Assembly (NCBI GenBank): GCA_001465935.1
Contig: LNKV01000020.1
Location: forward strand, 1,185,252-1,249,251
Source: Clarireedia homoeocarpa
Taxonomy: Eukaryota; Ascomycota; Leotiomycetes; Helotiales; Rutstroemiaceae
Reading direction: 5' to 3'
Length of the DNA stretch: 64,000 nt
Shown here: piece by piece, positions 47,355 to 59,408 of the stretch
How positions within the stretch are numbered: the stretch's first letter is position 1
How the letters are laid out: every line of letters begins with the position of its first letter
Position numbers and translations under genes: made by a program
The notes under the pieces: generated by a model
The model's database searches: none
What the model saw: the letters and a program-made list of their open reading frames with translations, nothing else
What the model was told of the DNA's origin: nothing

Positions 47355-50279
47355 ATGCCTGGAAGACAATCTCATGGCAGGTCGCTGCTGAAGCAACCGA
47401 AAGTTCGGACAAAATCGAAGAGAAAGACTATCGATGCGTATTCTGCTGCGCAGCAACAAGTTCCGGAGCGCCATCGCATAAGGCAAAATCGATTGGGACA
47501 TGCGGAGGGGGGCAATAGACCTGGCAAGCGACAGAGGGATGAGGAAGACGAGGACGAAGATAGTGAGGATGAGTCTAGTGCGAAGAAACAGAAGAAGGGT
47601 CCTGCGAAAGGTCGATTCGACGAGCTAGATGTTGATGAGGGGAGCGATAGCGAGGGGAATACGTGGAAGATGGGACAGGTTGATAGCGATGACGATAGCG
47701 ATATTGATAGTGACGATGCTTTTGGGGAGAGCGATGAGGAGCGATTCGAGGGATATGCGTTTGCGGGAAGCTCGAGCAATAATAAACCTGCTAAGAAACG
47801 CTCTTCGAGAACGAAGGATTTGAATCTGGATGAGGATGATGATGGGGAGGATTCTAGCTCAGAACTAGAAGAAGGAGATTTGGGAGACGAAGCAGTTGAT
47901 CTCGCAGCAATTTTAGATGCTGGGGATGACGACAGCGAGGAAGATGATGAAGAAGGCTCGGATGAATCTGGTTCAGAAGATGCGAGTGAGGAGAGTGATG
48001 ATGGATCATCTGCATCCTCCGCAGAAGATGAGGATGACTCGACGGACCCATCAAAGCTCGCTGCGCTTCAGAGTCTCATTGCGAATCTTCCACAGAACGA
48101 CAGCAAAACCGTTGCAAAGGAACGGACTGATGGGGCTATTGAATACAATACTCCATCTGATTTTGGTCTCACCTCGAAGAATAAGCTCACTTTAGAAGAT
48201 CTCGGTCTGCCGAAAATCAGCGATCCACATATTAAGAAGTCCTTAAAATTCTTGGAGTCGGATGACAGCAAGAAAAAGGTTACTGGCAAGCTTGAGGTAC
48301 CACGTTCCAGACGTGAGCAAGATCGTCTAGATCGTAGCGCTGCTTATGATAAGAGCAAGGAGACATTAGATAGATGGACAGACACTGTGAAGCACAATCG
48401 ACGAGCAGATCACTTAATTTTCCCTCTGGCAGACCCGGACGCAGATTCAGCACGCAGGAATGACCGACTCCAACCAACGGGATATTCTAAACCCTTTAAC
48501 GAGCTGGAGGCTACTATTCAGACAATTCTTGAGGAAAGTGGTCTTGCTGCTGCGGGTGGCAGGGATGATGAAGACAAAATTAGAGAATTCGAGGAATTGG
48601 AAACCAAGAAGCTTTCTATGGAGGAAGTCAAAGCTCGACGAGATCAGCTGCGAATGGCTCGAGAATTACTTTTCCGAGAAGAAGTTAAAGCCAAGCGCAT
48701 AAAGAAGATTAAAAGCAAGTCTTACCGTAAGGTCCACCGTAAGCAACGTGAGAAGGAGGAGAGGATGAACCAAGAAGCTCTTGAGGAGGGTGGATTCGTC
48801 CCTTCTGAGGACGAACAAGAGGCTCAGGATCGGCGACGTGCGACTGAGAGAATGGGGGCCAAGCATCGCAACAGCAAGTGGGCAAAGACTACCAAAGCAA
48901 CCGGTCGAGCGGCGTGGGATGAAGACGCTAGAGATGGGATTACAGAGATGGCACGAAGAGAGGAAGATCTTCGTAAACGAGTGGAGGGGAGGAAAGTGCG
49001 AAATGAGTTTGATGACGATTCGGACGAGTCTATGGATGATTCTGATGAAGATACTAGTGGAGATGACGAGGATGCTGAGCAAAATCGACTTCTTCGACGT
49101 CTAGAAAAGATAGGAGGCGGCTCGGATACTGTTGAAGAATCTGTTCCGGGATCTAAACTGGCTAATATGAAGTTCATGCGAAACGCGGAAGCGGCTCGAA
49201 AACAAGCCAATGATGCTATGGTGAAAGAAATGCGGAAAGAACTTGCAGGAGAGGAAAGCTCCAGTGAAGAAGAACCGAGTGATATTGGACGCAGAATCTT
49301 TGGGCCTGGAAGCAACAAATCGAAAGATATGCCTACCAAATCTCACAAGATCAATGAGTTCGAGGAAGCGGATCTTTCTGATGAAGATGAGGATAACCGG
49401 GGGGTCGTGATTGAGGGGGTAGATAACAGGCCTACCAAAGCAACAAACGTATCGAAATCAAAGAAGACTAATGGCACAGCTAAGGTTTCTGAAAGGCAGC
49501 CAAAGGCACAACCTGAAGCGGCTACCGAGGGTGGTGCTTGGTCAAAGGTCCCCATCAAGTCTGATTTCGTTACAAATGCAGAGGCTAAGAAGAGAAGACA
49601 TAAGAGCAACAACGCCATGGATGTGGATGAGCTGGATCTCTCACAAGCTGCTGTCATTGCAAAACAACCAAAGGCTAAAGCTTCCAAGCCAAAAACATCA
49701 CAGACACTTGAAATTTCTTCAGAAGATGACAGCGACGATGATGGTGCTCTGCATTTACCATTTGCTATCAAGGATCAGGAGCTCATCAAACGTGCTTTTG
49801 CAGGCGCAGATGTAGTTGGTGATTTCGAAATGGAAAAGAAACAAACGGGCGAAGATGAAGACGAGAAAGTAATCGATAATACTCTACCCGGATGGGGAAA
49901 TTGGGTAGGAGATGGCGTGAGCAAGAGAGAGAAGGCCAAGAATAAGGGAAGATTCCTTACAAAGTCTGAAGGTATCAAGGTGCAGAATCGAAAGGATGCT
50001 AAACTTGACCGCGTTATTATCAATGAGAAGCGCATCAAGAAGGTATGTTTTAATCACAACTTTTCACTTCTTACATATATACTAATACATAGGTAGAACA
50101 CTAAATACCTTGCTTCCCAGCTACCTCATCCTTTCGAGTCCAAACAACAATATGAGAGATCTTTACGACTCCCAGTGGGCCCAGAATGGGCAACGAAGGA
50201 AACCTTCCAGGATTCAACCAAACCAAGAGTTATGGTCAAACAAGGAATCATCGCTCCTATGTCGAAGCCTTTATTGTAA
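47355..50279 (+). CDS. UTP14: U3 snoRNP / SSU processome component Utp14
   Basis: Exon 1 47355-50042 and exon 2 50097-50279 (54-bp intron) give 956 aa. The start is the ATG MPGRQSHGRSLLKQP; five codons of upstream open frame are ignored. The first 250 residues are basic, then extremely acidic (Asp/Glu/Ser runs). The Utp14 family signatures follow: FNELEATIQTILEESGLA, a basic KAKRIKKIKSKSYRKVHRKQ helix region, MGAKHRNSKWAKT, and GWGNWVGDGV near the C-terminus. The spliced C-terminus is NTKYLASQLPHPFESKQQYE, ending KPLL. It acts in the nucleolus in 18S rRNA maturation and activates the helicase Dhr1 in yeast. Neighbour and shared promoter: mL41. Confidence 0.96.
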
Positions 50280-51941
50280 TCTTAGATCATTCAGCCACCA
50301 ACATCAGAGCAGAGTTTTTGTACTGCATATACGCTCACCCCTGTTCGAAAAAATTCACCTGGGTCTACCCACAATGAGTCGTGTGAGTGCAATTCTGAGA
50401 CAATTTTATCTACCCCGCGTTTTGTGTGACCACGTGAAAACCTGTCAACTGCCCGCATGATGTAGGAAGTATGAAGGGATTTTTCGGCGCATAGTGTCTC
50501 GTTTCATCATTTGTGTTTACCTTGGGCTGTTTTATTTGTTGTTGCAAGATTCCTCCCCCCTTTTTCCCCCCACTTAGATCGAGTCCTTCTTGCCAAGTCT
50601 GAGCAAGTGTAGGGTGTGAAAGCTGCATGGTAGTATCATGTGTGTGAACTCAATCGTAGTAGTGTTTCCCATATCTAAAACTGACTGAAAGATAAAAATT
50701 ATACCATGGTAATTTTTTCCATTCCAAAAAGCAATTGTTGCTCGAGCTGAGCTGAGCTGTCATTTGGGCCGGAGAGATCTGTACTATGTCGAGCAAAAGA
50801 CAGATCTACAATACAACATTTTTCCTGCTCCTGTCACGCGAGCTTCTTTCATGATTCGGGTGATTACTCGAGGAGATTACGTGGCTTCTGTCATTTCATG
50901 TTCAGGTGGTTGTGGCACTACTGGGAAATGCGAGTCATGATCTGTGAATAGCTTCATGGTGGACGTGGAATCTGGTTTCTTTCACCAAGCTGCGTCTGTG
51001 ACAGGCTGCTAAAGTATTCGCTATTCAAGACGAGCGCTATAGAGTATACCGCTGTCGTTCGTGGAGGCATGAGACTTTTGCGATTTGGATAGTTACTTGT
51101 ATGGTAGTAGTAGTAGCACTCACCTCGTGGGTGACTGACACCAAATCTACGTTCGATGATTCATTACGCAATCTTTAGTAGAACTGCATTTCATTTGATC
51201 TGTAATTCTCCGGTTGCTTTCTCTTCAAGCAGTCGCGTCTGCCATGTTCATGTCCCGAGACTCGAAAGAATTCAATTAATAGTCTCATCGCGCAATACAT
51301 TCCATGTTCGATTTTCCCACTCAACATTCTTCCCTCCCTTTCCTTGTTCACCTTCCATCATCCCAAGTCGCGTATTCTTCATTTCCACCCCGTAAGCGCG
51401 ATTAGAGCGTGTCACAGGTTCACAATACCATACCATATCAGATCTCTTACCCACTGTACTGTACTCTACTGTATTTAACTGTGCCCCATGACGGATGCAC
51501 AACCACAACGGGCCGACTTGAGTCTACTCCTAACTCTCCGTCCCGGTGCGTGTGCATGTCATTCTCACACATATTGAATACCTTCTCTTTTCTCTTACCA
51601 GTTCAGTTCTTCGTGACAGGTGGGACTATTGCACTCATTCACTCATTCATTCATTCATACTCGGTATGGGCCAATTGTGAAGATTCTTCTTACATAAGTT
51701 TGTAGAGAATAGATGGGATGATATGAGACGAGTGATCTAGTCCCGCTGCTGCAAATATCTGGTCTAGTGAGTGAGTCCGAGAAGGTAGGTGAGAGTCAGA
51801 CAAAATATGAAGGGCAAAGTCGGGGTAGAAAGGGGAGGAAAGAGACACTTCTTGCTCTTGCTTTCTTCCTTTTTCCTTTTATCTTCTCCCCCTCTTTCAA
51901 TTTCTCAGATCTGTAAGGACGATCTGTTCGGGATTCTCAGC
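50280..51941. other. Intergenic region upstream of the GH81 gene
   Basis: No gene supported; ORFs up to 98 codons without domains. There is a GAGCT repeat near 50737-50760, a GTAGTAGTAG run near 51104-51117 and CATTCATT repeats near 51638-51660. The final 150 bp are CT-rich leader. An in-frame open stretch runs back to 51789 ahead of the chosen GH81 start. Confidence 0.5.
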
Positions 51942-54900
51942 ATGAAGCTCACTCTTACCTTTCAACTGCTCATCAGTATCACTGGTATCAATTGTGCGCC
52001 TCATCCCCGCGCACAAATCGATACCCCAACTACATCAAGCCACCACCCCATACACAAACCCTCCATAGCAAAGTTTCATGCTGGTGGTGAACTATTTCCC
52101 CCATCTGCTCTCAAACATGCATCTCCAACAACAACCGCATCAGTAGCAACCATCAAACCTAAATCTCTCCAAAACGAATCACCCACCGCCTCCATCTCAA
52201 TCCAAACCAGCATTTCCGCATCCGCAACCATCCAAATCATTCCCTCCTCAGCGAACACCCTCCAGCCCTCTACCATCGGCATCCTTCTCAGCAACCTAGA
52301 AACATCCGGCCACCCAACCTCCCTCCCCATCATCACCGCCTCCCTCCCCCTCTCCATCCCCCAAACCCGCATCCTCGTCTCCCCCGCCGCATCAGCCCTC
52401 GCTTCCCCCTCCCCCCTCGTAGCACTCCTCTCCCCCTCCCCCAACATCTTCCAACAACCCATCTCCCTCTCCGCACCCCCCTCCATCTTCCCCTCCCGCC
52501 CCGACCATCCCGTCCCTCGCCTCGGTATTTCACCCTCGAATGCAGGACCCATCCAAACGAACAAATTCTATGCTAATTTCTTCCTCGGCTCGCAAACGGC
52601 ACCTACCTGGACACATCCCTACTCCGTCTTCTACTCTCCCTCCTTCAACCCTTCATCCTCTACCCCACGCACCTACCCCGGAATCAGCATCTCGGACCTC
52701 CTGAGCTCTCAAAAAGTCTTCGGACCCATATCCGCCACCTCCTCCTCCTCTAGCGCATCCTACTTCATAAACCCCGTCGGCATAACCTCTCTCTTCCTCT
52801 CTTGCACCGAGCTCCCCTCTACCACACCCCCGGGAACCACTCTCCTCCAAACCAGCTCCTACACCTCCCACTCCATCCTCGTCAACCTCCTCCCCTCTCC
52901 CAGCAGCACTCAACCCCTAATCTCTTTCCCCCTCGTTCAAGGGATGGGATTCATTACCGCACTCTATAATACCGCCACCCCCATCCTCAGTAGCGGCGTA
53001 TTCTTCCAATCTATATCTCTCCTCCCCTCACCCGCTGGCCGCACTTCATCTATACGAAAATACAAAATCGCCCTTATGGACGGAAGTACCTGGGTTTTGT
53101 ACGGCACTTCCACATCTTCCTCCCAAGCACCACTAACCCTAACCCTGCAATCCCCATCCCTCATCCTCGCCACCACTCCCTTCTCCGGCACCATCCAAGT
53201 CGCCAAACTCGCCCCCTCCTCCATAGCAGCAGCAGAAACCCTCCACGATGCCGCAGCCGGCGCCTATGCACGGTCCGCCAGCGTTTCTGGCTCGGTAAAT
53301 GGAAATGGAAATGCGGGGAGCTACACGATCGCGTTTGAGAAGGCGGGGACGAGCGATGCGGAATTGTTGATGTATGCGCTGCCGCATCATGTGGAGTCAT
53401 TCGACGATGTGACGAGTTGTGCGGTGAAGGGGGATGTGGTGTTGGATACTACGACGTTAGTGTTTATTTTCTTTTTTGGCTTCTTGTTTTCCTCTCAACT
53501 TTTCTTCTCTTCTCTTCTCTTTTCTTTTATTCTCATCATGTTATATTTCATTTCCTAGTTTCTTTCCCTTTCTTCCCATTTACCCTCTTGTTTCCTTCTC
53601 CCCTCTTTCCCTACTTGACTTCGCCCCAAACGCACAACTCCACCTCTGAACCTGAACTAACCCGTGCTCCCCCCTTTTAGCAAAGGACAAGCCACAGCCG
53701 TCCTCGCAAGCAGTTGGACTCTTCTCGAGCCCTCTCTCCCCAATACCATAGGTTTCCTACCCTGGAGCTCCTCGCGCGGCTCTCTGAACCCCAGTTCCAT
53801 CTCCAGCGCCGCGAAGACTATCATCTCGAACATTGCTGCTGCGGAAGTGAGTCAGAACATGACGATGCAGACGAATTTGGATTCTATGTATTATAGTGGG
53901 AAGGTATGTTTATTTTAAAAATTTTTTTGGAGGGGTTTTGAGAGGAAAGAGAGAGTGCTATGTTCAGGAGAAAAGGCAGGGAGTGATTGCTCCGTTGTTG
54001 AGGGGAGGAATGGGGTGTGTGAGTGAGATAGAGGAATGAGCGGTGTTGAAGAAAAGTGAGGAGTTGGGGAGTGGATGAAATGAGCTAATGAGATACACAC
54101 AATAGGCACTGGCTAAATTCGCCGGAATCGTGTATACGATCCATGATATTGTTGGAGACGTCGCACTTGCTCAAGCAGGATTGGATAAGTTGAAGCAGAG
54201 TTTCGAGAGGTTTAGTAGTAATCGCCAACAATTCCCGCTTGTGTATGAATGTATGTATTTTCCGCCGCTCCTCCTCCCGCCCCAAATTTCTCTTCTTAAC
54301 CCGTCTATATAATTTCCTACTAATACCCCCTCCCCAGCCGCCTGGTCAGGACTCGTATCTAGCGCTAGCTACACAACCCTCGACTCCGGCGCTGACTTTG
54401 GCAACACATACTACAACGACCACCACTTCCACTACTCCTACTTCGTATACGCTGGTGCCATAATTGGCTATCTTGACCCGAGCTGGCTCGCCACCCATAA
54501 AGACTACATCAACACGCTCGTACGAGACTACGCCAATCCGTCACCCCTCGACCCCTACTTCCCCGTATCGCGCAACTTTGACTGGTACCACGGCCACTCG
54601 TGGGCGCACGGACTCTACGAGACCTTTGACGGCAAAGACGAGGAGTCATCATCCGAAGACTCGCTCTCCGCATACGCCATCAAGATGTGGGGTCGCGTGA
54701 CTGGCGACGCGAACATGGAAGCGCGGGGGAATTTGCAACTGGCTGTGACGGCGCGGTCGTTGCAGAATTATTTCCTGTACGAATCGGACAACGACGTGCA
54801 GCCGGCGCAGTTCATCGGGAATAAGGTATCGGGGATCTTGTTTGAGAATAAGATTGATCACACGACGTATTTTGGAGGAAATGCCGAGTTTGTCCAGGGC

Positions 54901-55235
54901 ATTCATATGTTGCCTCTCTTGCCGCATTCGACGCTGACGCGGACGGAGAGATTTGTGAGGGAGGAGTGGGATGTGTATTTTTCGAATGGGAGGGCGGATG
55001 CGGTGGTGGGGGGATGGAAGGGAATATTGTTTGGGAATTTGGCCATCATTGATGCTAAGAGTTCGTGGAATTTCTTTGCCAGGGGAGATTTTGATTGGAG
55101 TTGGTTAGATGGTGGTGCGAGCCGGACTTGGTATTTGGCCATGGCTGCAGGTATGTTGATCTCTATTGGTACAGGATGGTGTTGTAGAGATGTATTTGAT
55201 ACTGACTTTTCTCAGGACTAGGAGGAGCGCCATGA
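51942..55235 (+). CDS. GH81 endo-beta-1,3-glucanase, secreted
   Basis: Five exons (51942-53455, 53681-53903, 54106-54250, 54338-55150, 55216-55235) join in frame to 904 aa. The last exon is 20 nt and encodes only LGGAP after a split Gly codon. The start MKLTLTFQLLISITGINCA is a signal peptide; an in-frame ATG upstream at 51789 would bury it. Family blocks seen: PIQTNKFYANFFLG and TWTHPYSVFY (substrate-binding N part), then GNTYYNDHHFHYSYFVYAGA. The catalytic region has RNFDWYHGHSWAHG (about 706-719) and DGKDEESSSEDSLSAY with the acidic residues. It ends with the SWNFFARGDFDWSW and SRTWYLAMAAG blocks. It cuts beta-1,3-glucan for cell-wall remodelling or septum separation (Eng1/Eng2-type) or degrades exogenous glucan. 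The first 150 residues are Ser/Thr-rich and probably O-glycosylated. Confidence 0.95.
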
Positions 55236-57654
55236 TTGGGGGAAAGATGTATTTTTTATAGTTGGGATGAGGGAGATATGTTTGCAATGATACCGTAGAA
55301 TAGACACCTTGGGATAGACAGATCAGCAGAGGGCATCTCTATTATAGAAGAGACTTATTACTTAAGGGGACAAGGAACCGAATGATAACTAATATACTTC
55401 ATCATCCCTAAACAAGTATTCCGTGTCCATCTAGACCTCTCATCATCACCGCCGATACGCAAAAATAAGGCAACCTCAAAAGAAAACGAGGCAGCGCATA
55501 TACTTATTTAGCCTCACTCACTAACCCACGTCCCATGCCCATCACCCCGACAACCATCCATCCGCCAATCCCTTAAGCCCCCCAACCATGGTACCGGTAT
55601 CTCGCAAATCCAACCATCACATATCCGCGCCGCAACTAAGGCACACCATTGACTAATATCCCGAGACAAAGCACACCCGAGCGGCCAGATTCTCGGCCAT
55701 TTTCTCCCATCGCTATATATCCTGCCGGATCCCACGTCTAGACCATAGCCCTACTTTTTTCCTCTTCCCGGGGTGCCCGATGCGACCGATTGACGGAATG
55801 CGGTAACTATCGGGTGTTCATTACACGATGGCTCTTTACCTATATGGAGTGCTTGCTCGGCTCTTTATTGTTTTCCTGGACAGAGCGAGGGAAGGATCTT
55901 GTTTTCACCTATGCTGGGAGTTTTGTAAGAGTGATATAATATGTACAGTAGTGTTGTGCGAGCAAAAAAAGGGGGGGATGGATGAATGGATAGATGAATA
56001 ATTCCTTATTCCTGCTTGGAATGCCTTGTCTCTTACCTCCCTCTGCGGAGAGTCGGAGACTCATAAACCCCGCGAACAAAATATGTCTCCTTGTCTCAGT
56101 CCGTCTGTCAAAGGCTAGAAACCAACAAGTAAATAGAGGACCAAGCTGGAAAAAAACATATACAGCCACCAGTCCGTAAGGTTAGACCAGATGCTAAGAG
56201 ACGAGGAGATAAAAATACCAACACAGAGTGGAGCAACCAAACTAAGAATTGACAACTAAGACAAGTTCCTCAGCTCCGCGGGAATAGCCAACGACACAGA
56301 CCCCTTTATGAGCAGAGGGCACAGAAATTGGGGACGAAACGAAAGGCGAAAAGGGAGAAATAAGTGGAAATTTTGCCGTTTTCCGTCAACAAGTCCGGAT
56401 TGGGTATGGGATGGGACGTTTTTTTGACTCGGATCGGTCGTGGCCGGCGGTAGATAGGTTGGTTGGTTGGTTGAGTGAGTGAGCGAGTGAGCGAGTAAGT
56501 GAGTGAGTGAGTGAGTGTGGTGGATGCGGTATGTATATATCTATGCCGTAAGTAGCTGTGCTACAATTGGACGTACGTAATGAACGAGTGGATGAATAAT
56601 GAATGGATGAAAAGCGGATGGATGGATGGATAGGAGACGAGCAGGACGTAGACGAGGCATTACTTAAGTATGATATAGTAGCGAGTCATGCTTGTACATG
56701 TCAGCGTAGTATCTGTCAGGGACGGAGTGTAGATCTTAGAGTGGACTGCAGCTAGGCCATGTGCTTTTCTTTATTTATCTAACCTGTTCATGTAGGCCCC
56801 GCTCCTCAGTGCATTGCTTGGAGGAGAAGAGGGTACAGTAGATAGACCTCTATATACAACTGGGTGTTCGTACACCCATGATCGGAAGCCTCTGCAGCGT
56901 TCCGGGGAAGAGTAACGCCTCAAATAGTTTGAAAGACTATCGACTAACCTCTTGGAGAGTATATGTATGCATGATCATTCTCCGCAAAAATAGGAACCCG
57001 CAATGATGTCCTAGGGTTGAGTTGTGAGGTTCTGAGAGATGATATCCCTATTCGCCTGTGTGCCTAGGAAAGCGTATACGAAGTACTAACGCATATACGA
57101 AGTAACTACTAACGCACAACTAAAGCTTTAGTAAGGACATCTACTTGGTACGATTAGTTGTCTCTTTTCCTTATAAACATTAGAAAGTGTCTCAGGACGC
57201 GATGCTTTTTTGGTTTCCAAGCCAAAATTATTATCAGACACCTACTCCTCCTCCTTTTCCCAAACAGGTCCTTTCAGTCCTTGCGGACAGTGTGCTCGAG
57301 TTCCGAGTACACTTGTAACCTTACTGTACCAAGGTACACAGTACACAGCCTTGTCTGAGGTTCCTTGTGCCTGGAATCCAAACAGTTCAGCATGATGGGG
57401 CCGTGAAATTACCATCGTACGGCATTGACATCGACACATTCGCCTAAATTTAAATTTAAGTCTCTAGACTTCGACCGGCACAGGCAAAACACCAACACCA
57501 ACACCAACATAAATTCTCTTTGCCCCTTCTCCCCTCTACTTCCTTTGTTCTTGAGCAATCCCTTTGACACAAGAGAAGAGAGCAGAGGTAGAAACCACAC
57601 AAAGTCACTTTTAACCGTCATATCGCATTATTATCTACATACGTTTTATTCACC
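55236..57654. other. Intergenic region with GGTT/GAGT repeats
   Basis: 2.4 kb with no supported gene. A GGTTGGTT and GAGTGAGT/GAGCGAGT tetramer tract spans 56455-56520. The last 250 bp before 57655 are CT-rich and likely the promoter and leader of the decarboxylase gene. Confidence 0.5.
56455..56520. repeat. GGTT / GAGT / GAGC tetranucleotide tract
   Basis: Four GGTT units, then about twelve GAGT/GAGC units; clear microsatellite. Confidence 0.9.
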
Positions 57655-58803
57655 ATGTCTACAAACTCCTCCCCCCATCATATCATAAAAATGTCCTACG
57701 CCGAGCGAGGCTCAAAATCAGTCCATCCCTTATCCGCATACCTTTTCCGGCTCATGAACCTCAAACAATCCAACCTCTGTCTCAGCGCTGATGTATCCAG
57801 TGCCAGCGACCTTCTGCGTCTCGCAGACTCGCTCGGTCCCTATATCGTTATTCTCAAAACCCACTACGACCTGATCAACAACTGGGACTACAGCCCAGAA
57901 ACCGGCACTGGCGCGCGTTTAAACATCCTTGCACGTCGCCATGGTTTCCTCATTTTCGAGGACCGGAAGTTTGGCGATATTGGACATACCGTTCAACAGC
58001 AATACACAGAAGGCACGGCTAAGATTATTGAGTGGAGTCATATCACCAATGTAAATATGATACCGGGGAAAGCAAGTGTGGATAGCCTGGCTGAGGCTGC
58101 TGCGCGGTGGAGAGAAAGAAAGCGCTACGAGGTTAAGACAAACATATCAGTTGGCACACCTAGACCCGAAAGCATCGAGTCGGATGAAGATCAGATCAAC
58201 ACACCAATTGATCTGAACAAGACTACTACCGATGGGACAAACGAGCGCGATGCAGGATTAGAAGCACACGACGAGCAGAATATCGGACGAAAAGCTAGTA
58301 TCGTCTCTATCACTACCGTTTCGCAACATTTCGAGCCAGCAAACTCACCGCGGTCGCGCATCGACTTTGATTTAGAGGAGGAACCTTTCGCAGGAATCGA
58401 TGAGGCACCGCTGGAGAGAGGTCTACTTATATTGGCGCAAATGTCTAGCAAGGGGAATTTCATGACGAGGGAATACACAGAAGCATGTGTAGAGAGCGCA
58501 AGGGAACATAAGGAATATGTGATGGGGTTCATCAGTCAGGAATCACTGAATGTGCAACCGGATGATGAGTTCCTTAGCATGACACCTGGATGTCAATTAC
58601 CTCCGGATGGAGACGATGAAGATATGGAGATAGAGGGAGATGGACAGGGTCAACAATATAATACGCCGCAGAAATTGATAGGGCTGATGGGCAACGATGT
58701 GGTAATTGTGGGAAGAGGGATCTTGAAAGCTGCAGACCCGCTCAAAGAGGCGAAGCGGTACAAAGAGAAGGCTTGGGAGGCATATGAGGAGAGGATCAGG
58801 TGA
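57655..58803 (+). CDS. URA3: Orotidine-5'-phosphate decarboxylase
   Basis: Intronless ORF of 382 aa (pyrG in Aspergillus usage). Active-site residues are clear: Lys68 in LKTHYD and the D103-x-K105-x2-D108 tetrad in FEDRKFGDIGHT, the family signature. SADVSSASDLLRLADSLGP precedes them and SHITNVNMIPGKASVDSL follows. Substrate and phosphate-binding ends are QLPPDGD and VVIVGRGI near residue 350. An insertion of about 100 residues, polar and acidic (152-252), interrupts the TIM barrel, as is typical for filamentous ascomycetes. It catalyses the last step of UMP synthesis in the cytosol. A second in-frame ATG at residue 13 could be used; the family usually begins there or slightly after (MSYAERGSKS). 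Its 3' flank is repeat-rich. Confidence 0.97.
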   Translation: MSTNSSPHHIIKMSYAERGSKSVHPLSAYLFRLMNLKQSNLCLSADVSSASDLLRLADSLGPYIVILKTHYDLINNWDYSPETGTGARLNILARRHGFLIFEDRKFGDIGHTVQQQYTEGTAKIIEWSHITNVNMIPGKASVDSLAEAAARWRERKRYEVKTNISVGTPRPESIESDEDQINTPIDLNKTTTDGTNERDAGLEAHDEQNIGRKASIVSITTVSQHFEPANSPRSRIDFDLEEEPFAGIDEAPLERGLLILAQMSSKGNFMTREYTEACVESAREHKEYVMGFISQESLNVQPDDEFLSMTPGCQLPPDGDDEDMEIEGDGQGQQYNTPQKLIGLMGNDVVIVGRGILKAADPLKEAKRYKEKAWEAYEERIR

Positions 58804-58890
58804 TGGGATTAATGGGAAGGTTTACTTTAGAGAACGAAAAAGATATTTCTGTCTTGATGTCCCAAACTCACAGGGACCATCACTTGTATA

Positions 58891-59012
58891 ATCATCTCAA
58901 TGTCCCAAAACCAATGTAACAATCACTTGTATAATCATCTCAATGTCCAACACCTAATGGGGGACAATCCATCACTTCTCAAATTTTGCGCACTATGCAG
59001 AGCAAAGGTATT
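58891..59012. repeat. Direct repeat arm A (about 120 bp)
   Basis: Matches 60371-60493 in the same orientation, by eye roughly 80 percent. Shared blocks include CTCAATGTCCAACACCTAA, ATCACTTCTC and ATTTTGCGCACT. Its first part is also duplicated locally at 58879-58906. Confidence 0.75.
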
Positions 59013-59042
59013 CAAATGTTAGCCCTGTGAGTCTAGCAACTA

Positions 59043-59408
59043 CAGTTGTAACTGTTTATACCGGACTAAAAAGTACAGCTGTTTGATTCCGGTATAAACA
59101 GGGTTCCGATATAAACAGGTTATATAAACTGAATTATTACGATAAATACCTGAGTACTCAGGCTAGATACCTGAATAATTAGGCTAGATACCTGAATACT
59201 CAGGCTAGATACCTGAATACTTAGGCTAAGTAGGTAAATTTTTCACCTGGTTATACCGGAGTACTAAGAAAAAAATCAGAAAAGCTACCGGAATCCATTA
59301 AAAAGAGAGATTCCGGTATCTCCATATTAAAATTAAAGGATCAAAGATCGATAGCCGGAATGAAGAGTTTTCCGGTATTATGCACGCCGGTATAAACAGT
59401 TACAACTG
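59043..59408. mobile_element. MITE with 22-bp terminal inverted repeats and TA target duplication
   Basis: A 366-bp element. The left end, starting CAGTTGTAACTGTTTATACC, is exactly complementary over 22 bp to the right end (59387-59408). TA dinucleotides flank both sides (59041-59042 and 59409-59410), as for Tc1/mariner/pogo-type transposition. The interior has no ORF. CCGGTAT or its complement recurs several times (near 59062, 59092, 59253, 59314 and 59372), and four 21-bp tandem units lie at 59145-59228. It is non-autonomous; the parent transposase is not in the window. Flipper/Fot1-like elements of Botrytis are candidates, but the ends were not compared. Confidence 0.85.
59145..59228. repeat. 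Four 21-bp tandem units inside the MITE
   Basis: Unit of the form GATACCTGAATACTCAGG plus CTA; copies at 59145-59165, 59166-59186, 59187-59207 and 59208-59228. The first copy holds the perfect palindrome CCTGAGTACTCAGG. Confidence 0.9.

Noticed and set aside
52076..52913. Minus-strand ORFs opposite the GH81 gene
   Set aside because: Gly/Arg-rich shadows of the Pro/Ser-rich sense strand; the sense gene is clear.
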